Below are positions 49,545-58,625 of a stretch of 64,000 nt of DNA, piece by piece (positions within the stretch are counted from its first letter, which is position 1; each line of letters opens with the position of its first letter). This stretch comes from Gramella jeungdoensis (lineage in GTDB: Bacteria; Bacteroidota; Bacteroidia; Flavobacteriales; Flavobacteriaceae): NCBI RefSeq assembly GCF_023805255.1, contig NZ_JAMSCK010000001.1:620001-684000 (forward strand). The letters run 5' to 3'. A program made the translations under genes and the position numbers. The notes under the pieces were generated by a model that worked only from the letters and a program-made list of their open reading frames with translations, searched no databases and had not been told where the DNA came from.

Positions 49545-50696
49545 TTATGCTCTTTTTGGAATGCCCAGAAAGACTTCAGGGTGGCTGCAGGCAATTAAGC
49601 TGGCCGCCAGGGAAACCGAATTGATGTCAAGATGTTCTTTCCAGGTTGGTGATTTCTGATTTTCGGGATCCAGCCAGAAATTTTCAATCTCATTGGCAAG
49701 AAGCTCATAACATTGCATTTGAGCATTTGAAATACTTTGAATCCCGAGTTTTTCTTTCATTCCTTTAAGGATTCTTATACCCAGAGAAAGGCCACATTCC
49801 CTGAAAGCAAGCCTTTGACCGGCCCCTGCTTTTAGGTCTTGTTTCTGGTAATCATTAAGGCTGTTAATGCTTTCCTGGAGAAGGGATTCTGCATTGAGAT
49901 CAACTGGAGCGTCTTCTTTTTCCAGTATTATAGCCCTGATACTATCTGTTAAAAGACCTCCAATCGCCAGCGGATCTGATGTTGTCCATGTTTGTTGGCT
50001 ACATATACTTTCGAAGGATCTTAGCATATAATTGAACTGTGAGGTTCTGTCAGGAAATCTTCTAAGAATATTTACGGTACAAATAAGGCCTTCAAGAGGA
50101 TCATGAGCTCCCATACCTGACACCAGGGGGCGGGAGAGTCCCGTGTCCATTTTCCAGTACATTTTTGGGTCCTGGGTTCCATTAACAATAAATGCGGAGG
50201 TTGCGGCAAGTAGTTCTGCCGCCCATCGGGCATACTGGTCATTTTCAGTTTCTGTATCTGCTTGTAACAGGCCGTTTATCCATTTAGTAAGATAATGAAA
50301 ATACTGGCCATCCCTTTCCCATTCCAGGCGTTGGTCAAGAGCTTCATCTTCTTTTCTTTCCGGAAGTCTTTTTCCAATTCTAAGTCCCCCAACTGTGGGA
50401 TGAAATTCAGCTTTTTCATCTGTAAGGCCACTGATCCAGCCTTTTCTTTTGTCATCCGGATGATATTTACCTAAATGCTCATGCACAAGTTCGATAAGCT
50501 GATAAGCCTTTTCATGGTATTGATTGCTCCCTGTGATGTGGAATAATCCGAAAAGGCAATTTAAGGCGAAAGCATCCGTCCATAAATAACGTTGGCCCGG
50601 ATCTCCCTTTCCCTGGACAAGTGCTGTCCTTTCAGCAAATTTGCGAATTAATTCTTCCGCTTCTTTTGTCTTTATTTCAATTACCTCGGTTTTCAT
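49545..50696 (-). CDS. Unidentified helical protein, 383 residues
   Basis: I do not recognize this family. There is no signal peptide or membrane segment, and secondary structure looks almost entirely helical with many aromatic and Trp residues. Segments such as YLWTDAFALNCLFGLF (near 38-53), RKGWISGL, HPTVGGLRIGKRLP, WERDGQYFHYLTKWI and GMGAHDPLEGLI resemble (alpha/alpha)-toroid enzymes (epimerases, GH88/GH105-like), but I can place no catalytic motif. It sits ten bases downstream of pcm and is likely cotranscribed. The ORF is long and ends tight to the ndk terminator, so it is a real gene. Confidence 0.75.
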   Translation of the reverse strand: MKTEVIEIKTKEAEELIRKFAERTALVQGKGDPGQRYLWTDAFALNCLFGLFHITGSNQYHEKAYQLIELVHEHLGKYHPDDKRKGWISGLTDEKAEFHPTVGGLRIGKRLPERKEDEALDQRLEWERDGQYFHYLTKWINGLLQADTETENDQYARWAAELLAATSAFIVNGTQDPKMYWKMDTGLSRPLVSGMGAHDPLEGLICTVNILRRFPDRTSQFNYMLRSFESICSQQTWTTSDPLAIGGLLTDSIRAIILEKEDAPVDLNAESLLQESINSLNDYQKQDLKAGAGQRLAFRECGLSLGIRILKGMKEKLGIQSISNAQMQCYELLANEIENFWLDPENQKSPTWKEHLDINSVSLAASLIACSHPEVFLGIPKRA

Positions 50697-50706
50697 AACA
50701 GAATTC

Positions 50707-51336
50707 CTATTTTTCAGCTTCTCCCTTCATGGGAACAAAACTCACGAGTATCAGGCTTTCTTCACTAAAGTCTTCCTCGCTTTTCCTTGTAATAAGTATA
50801 AGTCGCTGGTTAAACATTCCCACCGGGGCCATTAGCCTGCCGCCAATTTTAAGTTGTTGTTTCAACGGAAAGGGAATAAAAGGGGGAGCGGCGGTAAGCA
50901 TGATACCATCAAAGGGAGCTATTTCAGGCCAGCCTTCATAACCATCGCCTTGTTTTATGCTTACATTCTTTACACTGGCCTTTTTCAAATTTGCTGAAGC
51001 GGTTTCAGCCAGCCATTCAATGATCTCTATACTGTAAACATGTTTTGCCAGCTGGGCCAGAACGGCTGCATTATATCCACAACCGGTTCCGATCTCAAGA
51101 ACAATATCTTCCGGCGTAATATCAAGGGCTTCGGCCATATACGCAACAATATATGGCTGACTAATGGTTTGTCCCTGTCCAATGGGCAATGGTCCATCGT
51201 CATATGTATGTGGTTTGACATCTTCAGGAATAAACAAAGACCGGTCTACTTTCCACATCGCATCCAGCACCTTGGGATCTTTTATCCCACGGCCCTTCAG
51301 GTGATTCTCCATCATTTCTTCCTTGGTGCTGTACAT
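50707..51336 (-). CDS. pcm: Protein-L-isoaspartate O-methyltransferase
   Basis: Repairs isomerized aspartyl residues using SAM. 209 residues with PIGQGQTISQPYIVAYM (substrate region), VLEIGTGCGYNAAVLAQL (SAM motif I), YSIEIIEWLAE, GDGYEGWPEIAPFDGIMLTAA and a C-terminal RLMAPVG. Full length. It appears to lead a two-gene operon with the unidentified helical protein. Confidence 0.95.
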   Translation of the reverse strand: MYSTKEEMMENHLKGRGIKDPKVLDAMWKVDRSLFIPEDVKPHTYDDGPLPIGQGQTISQPYIVAYMAEALDITPEDIVLEIGTGCGYNAAVLAQLAKHVYSIEIIEWLAETASANLKKASVKNVSIKQGDGYEGWPEIAPFDGIMLTAAPPFIPFPLKQQLKIGGRLMAPVGMFNQRLILITRKSEEDFSEESLILVSFVPMKGEAEK

Positions 51337-51490
51337 GATCTTAAATCAAAGGGAGTAATCTTTAAATTTAAGAAATCTTTATTCTATTTGGAAGATAATC
51401 AGTTGGTTATGTGTATTGTGTGTAAGTAAGAAATGAATTTTTGTTAGAAAGCTGACGGTCAGAATAACGCTATTCCATAAAGTTAGTCTG

Positions 51491-51790
51491 CTATCTTAGT
51501 ACAAGTTTAGTTATGATTTCTTCTCCCATTTCCTCATTCAGTATTCTGATGATCTTTTCCTTTCCATAGCTTAGCTCCTCTCGTAGAACAGAGGAGCTTA
51601 ACTGAACATACAGAACTTCATTTTTCAATTTTATTCCGGTGGTATATTTTTCTATGGCAGGCCCCATCTGGCCGTTCCAAACATCCCTGATCTTGACCTG
51701 ATTAAGGCCTTTTTCCAGTTTATTTTCGTCTACGAAGCTCTTCAGCAGGTCGCTGAGCTTCATTTCTTCATTCTTTCTCTTTTTCATCAT
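51491..51790 (-). CDS. DUF721 (DciA-related) protein
   Basis: 99 residues: short basic lead, then the DUF721 domain with LKSFVDENKLEKGLNQVKI, VWNGQMGPAIEKYT, EVLYVQLSSSVLREELSYGK. DUF721 includes DciA, the ancestral helicase operator in bacteria lacking DnaC, so a role in loading the replicative helicase is possible. The ATG at 51790 overlaps the upstream lipoprotein gene by 23 bases; a second in-frame ATG at 51763 would leave a four-base gap. Lies in an operon with recF. Confidence 0.85.
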   Translation of the reverse strand: MMKKRKNEEMKLSDLLKSFVDENKLEKGLNQVKIRDVWNGQMGPAIEKYTTGIKLKNEVLYVQLSSSVLREELSYGKEKIIRILNEEMGEEIITKLVLR

Positions 51791-52205
51791 TTTCGGTTAA
51801 GATGGGCGTGTATTTTCGGTAATGGTAGATCTTCTCATCCTTGTTTTTAACAACCAGTTCCTCACCATTGGCTTTGAGTACTTCCTCTTTCCAGTTATCA
51901 AAAGGAGTCGAATAGTGAAGAATCAGCTTATTATTCTCAATTGAGGCTGTTATTTTTTCGGCAGTATTAGTCTCAATATATCCGCCTCCGAATTTAGGTT
52001 GTAATTTCTTTCGGAATCCTGTAGAGTCTTTGATCTCGATATAATCGATGTATTGACTCATTCCATACTCCATCACCGAATCCTTCTCCAGTTCAACCTT
52101 TCTGATCTCCCAGTAACCATTGAGATTTTCCAGTTGAGCGATTGGGTCATTCTTTCCACAAGAAAGAAGCATTATAACGGATAATAGGATGAGGATTCTT
52201 TTCAC
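51768..52205 (-). CDS. Small lipoprotein, lipocalin-like
   Basis: 145 residues: lipobox LLSC (C16), then an all-beta domain with [12 protein letters not shown] (a lipocalin-like GxW motif), [28 protein letters not shown] and [18 protein letters not shown]. Function unknown. It overlaps the recF stop by four bases and the DUF721 gene by up to 23, so three genes are coupled. An envelope lipoprotein embedded in a DNA-metabolism operon is typical of this gene order. Confidence 0.8.
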   Translation of the reverse strand: MKRILILLSVIMLLSCGKNDPIAQLENLNGYWEIRKVELEKDSVMEYGMSQYIDYIEIKDSTGFRKKLQPKFGGGYIETNTAEKITASIENNKLILHYSTPFDNWKEEVLKANGEELVVKNKDEKIYHYRKYTPILTENDEKEKE

Positions 52206-53281
52206 AACTTGAAGATTTTATATGACTGATTACTGTTTTTTACCACTTTTTCGGTTCTGTCGGCATGGGTGTCGCTTAGGAATATCTGCCCAAGTTCGTT
52301 GGTGGCTACCAGCGCAACGATATGTGCCACCCTGTTTTCATCCAGTTTGTCAAAGATATCATCCAGCAATAAGATAGGATTAACCTCACTTATTTGCTTA
52401 ATAAAATCAAATTGAGCTAATTTCAGGGCGATCAAAAAAGATTTTTGCTGTCCCTGGGAGCCAAACTTCTTAATAGGGTGTTCTTCTATTTCAAAACTTA
52501 AGTCATCCTTATGTGTCCCAACTGAAGTATACTGCAGGGCCATATCTTTCTGAAGGTTTTCTTCAAGCAATGTAGAAAGCGAATTATCAAAAAGCTGACT
52601 CTTATAATTAATATGTACCTCTTCTTTATTATTGGTAATATCAGAGTATCTTTTATTGAAAATGGGGATGAAATTCTTTAAGAATTCTTTTCTTTTTTCA
52701 AACAATTCCTGGCCCAGGCTGCTCATTTGCAAATTATAAACCTCCAGGGTATCACTTTCAAAAGTGTTGTTGGCTGCAAAATATTTTAAAAGGGAATTGC
52801 GCTGAGACACCAGTTTGGTATACTGCAGTAGTTTTTCGAGATATATATGGTCGCTCTGGGAGATAACCCCGTCCATGAACTTTCGGCGGGTTTCAGAACC
52901 TTCCAGGATTAGGTCCCTGTCTGCCGGCGAAATGATCACTGTAGGAATAAAACCAATATGGTCACTTACTTTATCGTAGGCCTTGTTATTTCTTTTAATG
53001 ATCTTTTTCTGGCCCTTTTTGGCACTCACCAGGATCTTTTCTGATTTCTCATTTTTAATGAACTCACCATCGACCACAAAAAAATCAGAATCGTGATTTA
53101 TATTCTGTGAGGTTACCGGGTTGAAATAGCTTTTTCCAAAGGAAAGGTGATAAATACTGTCTAAAACATTCGTTTTACCTACCCCGTTATTTCCAACCAG
53201 GCAGTTGATCTTTTCATCAAAATCAAATTCAGCTGTCTTCAGGTTCTTATAATTAAGCAGACTAAGATTTTTTAAATGCAT
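52202..53281 (-). CDS. recF: DNA replication and repair protein RecF
   Basis: ATPase that loads RecA at single-strand gaps. 359 residues, SMC-like: Walker [10 protein letters not shown] (near residue 30), signature [18 protein letters not shown], Walker [17 protein letters not shown]. The first ATG is at 53281. Divergent from the TPR/ribH genes. In flavobacteria recF is often away from dnaA/dnaN, as here. Confidence 0.96.
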   Translation of the reverse strand: MHLKNLSLLNYKNLKTAEFDFDEKINCLVGNNGVGKTNVLDSIYHLSFGKSYFNPVTSQNINHDSDFFVVDGEFIKNEKSEKILVSAKKGQKKIIKRNNKAYDKVSDHIGFIPTVIISPADRDLILEGSETRRKFMDGVISQSDHIYLEKLLQYTKLVSQRNSLLKYFAANNTFESDTLEVYNLQMSSLGQELFEKRKEFLKNFIPIFNKRYSDITNNKEEVHINYKSQLFDNSLSTLLEENLQKDMALQYTSVGTHKDDLSFEIEEHPIKKFGSQGQQKSFLIALKLAQFDFIKQISEVNPILLLDDIFDKLDENRVAHIVALVATNELGQIFLSDTHADRTEKVVKNSNQSYKIFKL

Positions 53282-53400
53282 AAATCGCTGTGTTTCAGCT
53301 GAAAATTATTATTCTGTTTAAAGCAGGATTGAGCTCCAAAAGGACCCGAAATTATTGAAAAAATACAAATAATTTCCCTTTTAATTTTCACAAAAAATTA

Positions 53401-53408
53401 TATTTTTG
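53401..53408 (+). promoter_or_regulatory. -7 promoter element for the TPR-ribH genes
   Basis: TATTTTTG, an exact TAnnTTTG, 20 bases before the ATG at 53429, the same geometry as ndk. No perfect TTG lies 19 bases upstream. Confidence 0.55.
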
Positions 53409-53428
53409 CCACGCATTAACAATTTTTT

Positions 53429-54199
53429 ATGGCAACGTATAAGAAAAGAGGATACAAGCCTTCCAATAAGGAAGAGCGAAAGAAATCGGCAGAGGAAGAA
53501 TCTACAACTGCAGAGGTTTTTAACACTTTAGATGAGAGTGCAAGTAAAACCGAAACCTGGGTAGCCGATAATCAAAAGTATATCTACATTATAGTGGGAG
53601 TCGCTATTGTTGCTGTATTGGGATATTTAGGTTATAACCGCTTTATCTATGAGCCTAAGCAGACTGAAGCTGCTAATGAAATGGCACAGGCTCAGGATTA
53701 TATGTCTTCAGCTTTAAGAGCAAGCGGAGCACAAAGTGATTCTTTATATAATCTTGCCCTTAACGGGGGAGAAGGCAAATATGGATTTCTGGATATTATC
53801 GAGAACTATGGTGGGACCGATGCTGCTAACCTGGCACATTATAATGCCGGATTCGCTTATCTAAGAACCGGAAAATATCAGGAAGCCATTGAGCAACTTG
53901 AGGATTTTAATAGTGACGATGAGATTTTCGCTGCCCTTGCAACCGGAGGAATTGGTGATGCTTTCATGCAGCTGGATCAGCCGGAAGAAGCTTTAGGTTA
54001 CTATGAAAAAGCTGCTGAAATGAGATCTAACTCATTCACTACTCCAAGATTTTTATTAAAAGCGGCCATCACGGCTATTAAACTGGGAGACGCAGATACT
54101 GCAGAGGAATATTTACTTCAGATAGAAGATGAATATTCTGATTCTCCTGAAGCCGAGAAGGTACCGATTTACCTCGGGCAGGCTCGTGCTATGAAATAA
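53429..54199 (+). CDS. Membrane-anchored TPR protein, YfgM-like
   Basis: 256 residues: a cytoplasmic N-terminus rich in charged residues, one transmembrane segment (about 51-70, IYIIVGVAIVAVLGYLGY), then periplasmic tetratricopeptide repeats (NLAHYNAGFAYLRTGKYQEA, LDQPEEALGYYEKAAEM, LGDADTAEEYLLQIE). The layout matches YfgM-type ancillary factors of the translocon, but that role is inferred. Probably cotranscribed with ribH (six-base gap). Confidence 0.85.
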   Translation: MATYKKRGYKPSNKEERKKSAEEESTTAEVFNTLDESASKTETWVADNQKYIYIIVGVAIVAVLGYLGYNRFIYEPKQTEAANEMAQAQDYMSSALRASGAQSDSLYNLALNGGEGKYGFLDIIENYGGTDAANLAHYNAGFAYLRTGKYQEAIEQLEDFNSDDEIFAALATGGIGDAFMQLDQPEEALGYYEKAAEMRSNSFTTPRFLLKAAITAIKLGDADTAEEYLLQIEDEYSDSPEAEKVPIYLGQARAMK

Positions 54200-54205
54200 A
54201 AGATT

Positions 54206-54712
54206 ATGGCTACAGAAGGTAAAGACCTTTCACAATACGATAAAGACAAGATCCCAAACGCGAAAGACTTTCGGTTTGGGATTGTTGTTTCAGAGTGGAA
54301 TGATGAGATCACCGAAGGGCTCTTCCAGGGAGCTTTCGATGCTTTTATAGAAAATGGCGTCCAAAAGGAAAACATCGTGAGATGGAATGTCCCCGGAAGT
54401 TTTGAACTTATCTACGGCTGCAAGAAAATGCAGGAAAGCTTTGACATGCTTGATGCTATTATTGCCGTAGGTAGTGTGATACAAGGTGAGACCAAGCATT
54501 TCGATTTTGTTTGTGAGGGGGTTACCCAGGGAATCAAAGATCTGAACGTACAAAACGATATTCCTGTAATATTTTGTGTGCTTACCGATAATAATATAGA
54601 GCAGTCCAGAGCCCGAAGTGGTGGTAAACATGGAAACAAGGGTACCGAAGCGGCTATCGCCGCCATCAAAATGGCACAGCTTAGAAAGGATGCTAAATTC
54701 TACAAAGGCTAA
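54206..54712 (+). CDS. ribH: 6,7-dimethyl-8-ribityllumazine synthase
   Basis: Penultimate step of riboflavin synthesis. 168 residues with FGIVVSEWNDEITEGL, VPGSFELIYG, VGSVIQGETKHFDFVCEGV (catalytic histidine), IPVIFCVLTDNNIEQSRAR and the C-terminal GTEAAIAAIKMAQL. Complete and typical. Confidence 0.96.
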   Translation: MATEGKDLSQYDKDKIPNAKDFRFGIVVSEWNDEITEGLFQGAFDAFIENGVQKENIVRWNVPGSFELIYGCKKMQESFDMLDAIIAVGSVIQGETKHFDFVCEGVTQGIKDLNVQNDIPVIFCVLTDNNIEQSRARSGGKHGNKGTEAAIAAIKMAQLRKDAKFYKG

Positions 54713-54799
54713 ACTTCATTTTTCACAGCCTTTCAAAACGGCATTGTTATTGTTTCTTTATTAACACTCCAGGACTTCGGAATTTTGAAGCATTTTGAG

Positions 54800-54807
54800 T
54801 AAATTTG
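54800..54807 (+). promoter_or_regulatory. -7 promoter element for the small membrane protein and mutL operon
   Basis: TAAATTTG matches TAnnTTTG exactly, 22 bases before the TTG start at 54830 (the same distance as in ndk). A TTC lies 21 bases upstream (54776-54778). Confidence 0.5.
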
Positions 54808-54829
54808 GATCAGCAAACAGTCTACAGTT

Positions 54830-55123
54830 TTGAAAATCAGTTTTAACAAAATCAGGAAAAACGCCAGGTATAACTATACCCCTCGTTATTATAAGGGGAA
54901 GGATACCGGGAATATCTATGATTTTGATTCCAAATTCAATAAATACAAGGAAGCCACTAATGCGATAGATTTTGGTTCCCACTGGGCTCAGGCTCGCAAG
55001 GATAGCCGTACCAGGGGAAACCGAAGCATTAATAGGCGTGTTATTTATATCATTATAATCTTACTTTTCATTTGCCTGTGGATTTTAGATTTTGATTTGT
55101 CCATTTTCTCGAACCCCCGTTAA
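54830..55123 (+). CDS. Small single-pass membrane protein, unidentified
   Basis: 97 residues, basic N-terminus (KIRKNARYNYTPRYYKGKD), a polar middle (FGSHWAQARKDSRTR) and a C-terminal membrane anchor (VIYIIIILLFICLWILDFD). I recall this type in flavobacteria, often carried with the label riboflavin synthase subunit beta, which nothing in the sequence supports. The only usable start is a TTG at 54830: no in-frame ATG exists and a stop lies ten codons upstream. It ends one base before the mutL ATG. Confidence 0.72.
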   Translation: MKISFNKIRKNARYNYTPRYYKGKDTGNIYDFDSKFNKYKEATNAIDFGSHWAQARKDSRTRGNRSINRRVIYIIIILLFICLWILDFDLSIFSNPR

Positions 55124-56977
55124 ATGAGTAACGTAATTCAATTGTTGCCCGATCATGTTGCCAACCAGATCGCTGCGGGTGAAGTGGTGCAACGTCCGGC
55201 CTCTGTAATAAAAGAACTTCTCGAAAATTCAATAGACGCAAAAGCTAGCCGTATCCAGGTGGTTATCAAGGATGCCGGTAAAACTCTTATTCAGGTAGTT
55301 GATGATGGTGTTGGAATGGGACTTACCGATGCCCGGATGAGTTTTGAACGCCATGCGACCTCCAAGATAAAGCTTGCCGATGATCTTTTTAGCCTTAAAA
55401 CTAAAGGCTTCCGCGGGGAGGCTTTGGCTTCAATAGCTGCGATCGCACATGTTGAGTTAAAGACCAAAACCGAAGAAGACGAAGTAGGTACCTGTATAAA
55501 AGTGGAAGGTAGTCAGGTGGTTTCACAGGATCCCTGCGTGACACCCAAAGGAACAAGTATTAGCGTTAAGAATCTCTTTTATAATATTCCGGCACGGCGT
55601 AATTTCCTTAAGTCAGATAATGTTGAAACCCGCCATATTATTGATGAGTTTCAGCGGGTAGCGCTTGCTCATCCCGATATCAGTTTTACATTAACCCACA
55701 ACGGAAATGAGTTGTTTCAGTTGCCTCCTACTAATTTCCGCCAGCGTATAACCAATATCCTTGGAGGAAAGACCAATGAGAAACTCGTTCCGGTGGAAGA
55801 GGATACCGAAATTGTGAAAATTTCCGGTTTTGTTGGTAAGCCTGAATTCGCTAAAAAGAGCAGGGGAGAGCAGTTCTTCTTTGTAAATAACCGGTTCATC
55901 AAAAGTCCTTATCTGAATCACGCGGTGGTGGCATCGTTCGAAGGCCTTTTGAAGGAGAAAAGTTACCCTACTTATTTTCTGTACCTGGAAGTAGATCCAA
56001 AGTCTATAGATATAAACATTCATCCCACCAAGACAGAGATCAAGTTTGATGATGAGCATGCCTTATATGCTATCCTTAAAAGTGCGATCAAACACAGCCT
56101 TGGTCAGTTCAATGTAGCTCCCATGCTGGACTTCGAAAGGGATTCTGAGCTGGATACACCTTATGATTATAAGAATAAAGAGGTGAACACTCCACAGATA
56201 GAAGTAGACCGCAATTTTAACCCATTTCAGAATGAGAGCAGCTCAAAATCTCAGTTTTCGGGAGGGAGTAGTTTTAGAAGAGAGAAACCGGCAGAATGGG
56301 AAAGCCTTTATTCAGGGATGCAACAGGAAACTGAAACAGATGTTGATGTCAGGCAGATAGAATTTGAGAGTGAAGAAGTTACCGGGAATCTTTTTGGGGC
56401 CAGGGAGGAGGAGCCTGAAAAATCCACTTTTCAGCTACATAAAAAATATATAGTTTCAACACTTAAAAGTGGAATTCTTGTAATTGATCAGCACAGGGCA
56501 CATACCCGTGTACTTTATGAAGAATTACTGAAAAATATAACAGTTTCGGCGGCAGTTAGTCAGCAACTTTTATTTCCTTTAAGGCTTCAATTCAACAATC
56601 ATGAAATTGAAATGCTGAAGGAATTAAAGGAATCACTGGAGCAGACGGGCTTTATCTTTTCTCAGATCGATAAAGATGAGGTAGAGATCACGGGGATTCC
56701 TACCCTTATTTCAGAAAGCGAAATACAGATATTGCTTGAGCAGTTACTGGCCGATTTTGAAAAGGATGTGCCGCAGGACGGCTTTTCGCAAACCGATCTA
56801 TTGGCCAAATCACTGGCTAAATCCATGGCTGTAAGATCTGGAACATTGCTGAACTCGGCCGAACAGCAACATATTGTAAACCGGTTGTTTGCGTGTAAGG
56901 AACCGGCCCTGAACCCTTTTAATAAAACAGTGTTCATAACCCTGTCGGTTGATGAACTGGATAAAAAATTTGCCTGA
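55124..56977 (+). CDS. mutL: DNA mismatch repair protein MutL
   Basis: GHKL ATPase that couples MutS to strand excision. 617 residues: N-terminal ATPase with ENSIDAKA, DDGVGMG, FRGEALASIAAI and GTSISVKNLFYNIPAR; flexible linker about 340-430; C-terminal dimerization domain. The endonuclease motif DQHAx2Ex4E of nicking MutL proteins reads DQHRAHTRVLYE here (455-466), with the first Glu changed to T461, and no zinc-binding PHGRP-type motif is seen near the C-terminus. So this MutL probably lacks the nicking activity. First gene of a four-gene run. Confidence 0.95.
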   Translation: MSNVIQLLPDHVANQIAAGEVVQRPASVIKELLENSIDAKASRIQVVIKDAGKTLIQVVDDGVGMGLTDARMSFERHATSKIKLADDLFSLKTKGFRGEALASIAAIAHVELKTKTEEDEVGTCIKVEGSQVVSQDPCVTPKGTSISVKNLFYNIPARRNFLKSDNVETRHIIDEFQRVALAHPDISFTLTHNGNELFQLPPTNFRQRITNILGGKTNEKLVPVEEDTEIVKISGFVGKPEFAKKSRGEQFFFVNNRFIKSPYLNHAVVASFEGLLKEKSYPTYFLYLEVDPKSIDINIHPTKTEIKFDDEHALYAILKSAIKHSLGQFNVAPMLDFERDSELDTPYDYKNKEVNTPQIEVDRNFNPFQNESSSKSQFSGGSSFRREKPAEWESLYSGMQQETETDVDVRQIEFESEEVTGNLFGAREEEPEKSTFQLHKKYIVSTLKSGILVIDQHRAHTRVLYEELLKNITVSAAVSQQLLFPLRLQFNNHEIEMLKELKESLEQTGFIFSQIDKDEVEITGIPTLISESEIQILLEQLLADFEKDVPQDGFSQTDLLAKSLAKSMAVRSGTLLNSAEQQHIVNRLFACKEPALNPFNKTVFITLSVDELDKKFA

Positions 56978-57726
56978 TGGGAAGAATGACAGAGACCGTA
57001 AAGGTTCTATTGATCATAAATGTAATTTTCTTTATTGGTAGTCAGCTAATTGGTGATGTTGCATACGAGTATTTCGCGCTCTGGTTCGTGAAAAACCCCA
57101 ATTTCCATTTCTGGCAAATACTTACCCACATGTTCATGCATGGTGGATTCATGCATATACTTTTTAATATGTATGCACTATGGGCTTTTGGAAGCCCAAT
57201 AGAGCAAATGCTGGGTCAGAAAAGATTCTTATTTTTCTACTTTTCGGCGGGTATTGGTGCCGCCCTTCTGCATACCCTTGTTAATTACTATGCCTATCAG
57301 AAAGGATTTAACGGCTTACTGGAACTTGGCTGGACCCCGCCTGAAGTGATGAACTATATACAGGAAGCCTATGCTTCGAACAGGTTCAGGATTCCTGAAG
57401 GAATGGATGAAGGGACACTTCGTTCAATGTTACAGGCATTCTCTAACCCCGCGGTTGGAGCCTCAGGAGCAATATACGGGATACTGGTGGCGTTTGGAAT
57501 GATGTTCCCAAATGTTCAGTTATTTCTTTTGTTTGTTCCCGTACCAATTAAAGCCAAATATTTTATTCCCGGATTAATTGCCTTAGATTTGTTTTCAGGC
57601 TTTACCGGTTATTCGATATTTGGTGGGTCTATCGCGCACTTTGCACACGTGGGAGGAGCCTTATTTGGCTTTATAATGATGTATTACTGGAAAAAGAATC
57701 AGTTTAATAACAATCGCTGGTACTGA
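56977..57726 (+). CDS. Rhomboid-family intramembrane serine protease
   Basis: 249 residues with six or more membrane segments. Catalytic serine is S163 in GASGAIYG and histidine is H224 in AHFAHVGG. HMFMHGGFMHILFNMYALWAFG (loop 1/TM2 region) is typical. It overlaps the mutL stop by one base (the A of its ATG) and the next rhomboid by one. Substrate is unknown. Confidence 0.92.
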   Translation: MGRMTETVKVLLIINVIFFIGSQLIGDVAYEYFALWFVKNPNFHFWQILTHMFMHGGFMHILFNMYALWAFGSPIEQMLGQKRFLFFYFSAGIGAALLHTLVNYYAYQKGFNGLLELGWTPPEVMNYIQEAYASNRFRIPEGMDEGTLRSMLQAFSNPAVGASGAIYGILVAFGMMFPNVQLFLLFVPVPIKAKYFIPGLIALDLFSGFTGYSIFGGSIAHFAHVGGALFGFIMMYYWKKNQFNNNRWY

Positions 57727-58625
57727 TGAGATCCTCAGATAAGATCAGATATAAGATACAGACCGCTACGGTCACCGAAAAGCTCATTGCGATCAATGTG
57801 CTGGTCTTTATATTGTTCTTTCTGTTCAGAACACTGGCTTACCTGTTTCAGCTGCCTTCAGATTTTTTACTGGAATGGTTCGTTTTTCCTAAAGATCCGG
57901 CGGAGTTTATCCTGAAGCCGTGGTCTATAATCACTTATTCATTTCTGCATAGTGGTATCTGGCATATTTTATCCAATATGCTGATCCTTTATTTTTCAGG
58001 GATATATTTTCTAAACTATTTTTCTCCAAAGAGATTATTGAATTATTACTTCCTGGGAGTGATAATAGGCGCTTTGGTGTATATGCTGAGCTATAATCTT
58101 TTTCCTGCTTTTCAGGGGACCGGTCGCTCATATCTGATGGGAGCTTCAGCCGGAGTTATGGCTGTTCTAATTGGTATCGCTTCTCATATTCCGAATATGA
58201 GGGTGAGACTTATGTTAATTGGCAGTATTAAATTCTGGTGGATTGCGGCATTCCTTGTGGTGATCGATATCATTCAGATCCCGATGGGCAACGCAGGCGG
58301 ACACCTGGCCCACCTTGGAGGAGCGGCTTTGGGGTATCTATATACCAATCAGCTTCAAAAAGGCAACGATATTGGAAAGTGGTTTGAAAATCTAATGGAT
58401 GGGATAGCCTCCCTTTTTAAGCCAAGGGAGAAAAAGGCGAAAATGAAGACCGTTCATCGTTCTGGTAAAACTACCAAATCCCCTTCAAGGCAATCAAAGA
58501 CCATGGATAAGGATGACAAGCAGAAAAAGGTAGATGCCATTCTGGATAAGATCAGTAAAAGTGGTTATGATAGTCTGAGCAAGGCTGAAAAAGACTTTTT
58601 ATTCCAGGCAGGAAAAGAGGATTAG
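57726..58625 (+). CDS. Second rhomboid-family protease with basic C-terminal tail
   Basis: 299 residues; catalytic serine S141 in GASAGVMA and histidine H196 in HLAHLGG, with FLHSGIWHILSNML in the first half. After the last membrane segment (near residue 210) a charged cytoplasmic tail of about 90 residues rich in Lys (KPREKKAKMKTVHRSGK) follows, ending in DYLSKAEKDF-like helix sequence. A different subfamily from the preceding rhomboid. Starts overlapping it by one base and ends abutting the EEP gene. Confidence 0.9.
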   Translation: MRSSDKIRYKIQTATVTEKLIAINVLVFILFFLFRTLAYLFQLPSDFLLEWFVFPKDPAEFILKPWSIITYSFLHSGIWHILSNMLILYFSGIYFLNYFSPKRLLNYYFLGVIIGALVYMLSYNLFPAFQGTGRSYLMGASAGVMAVLIGIASHIPNMRVRLMLIGSIKFWWIAAFLVVIDIIQIPMGNAGGHLAHLGGAALGYLYTNQLQKGNDIGKWFENLMDGIASLFKPREKKAKMKTVHRSGKTTKSPSRQSKTMDKDDKQKKVDAILDKISKSGYDSLSKAEKDFLFQAGKED

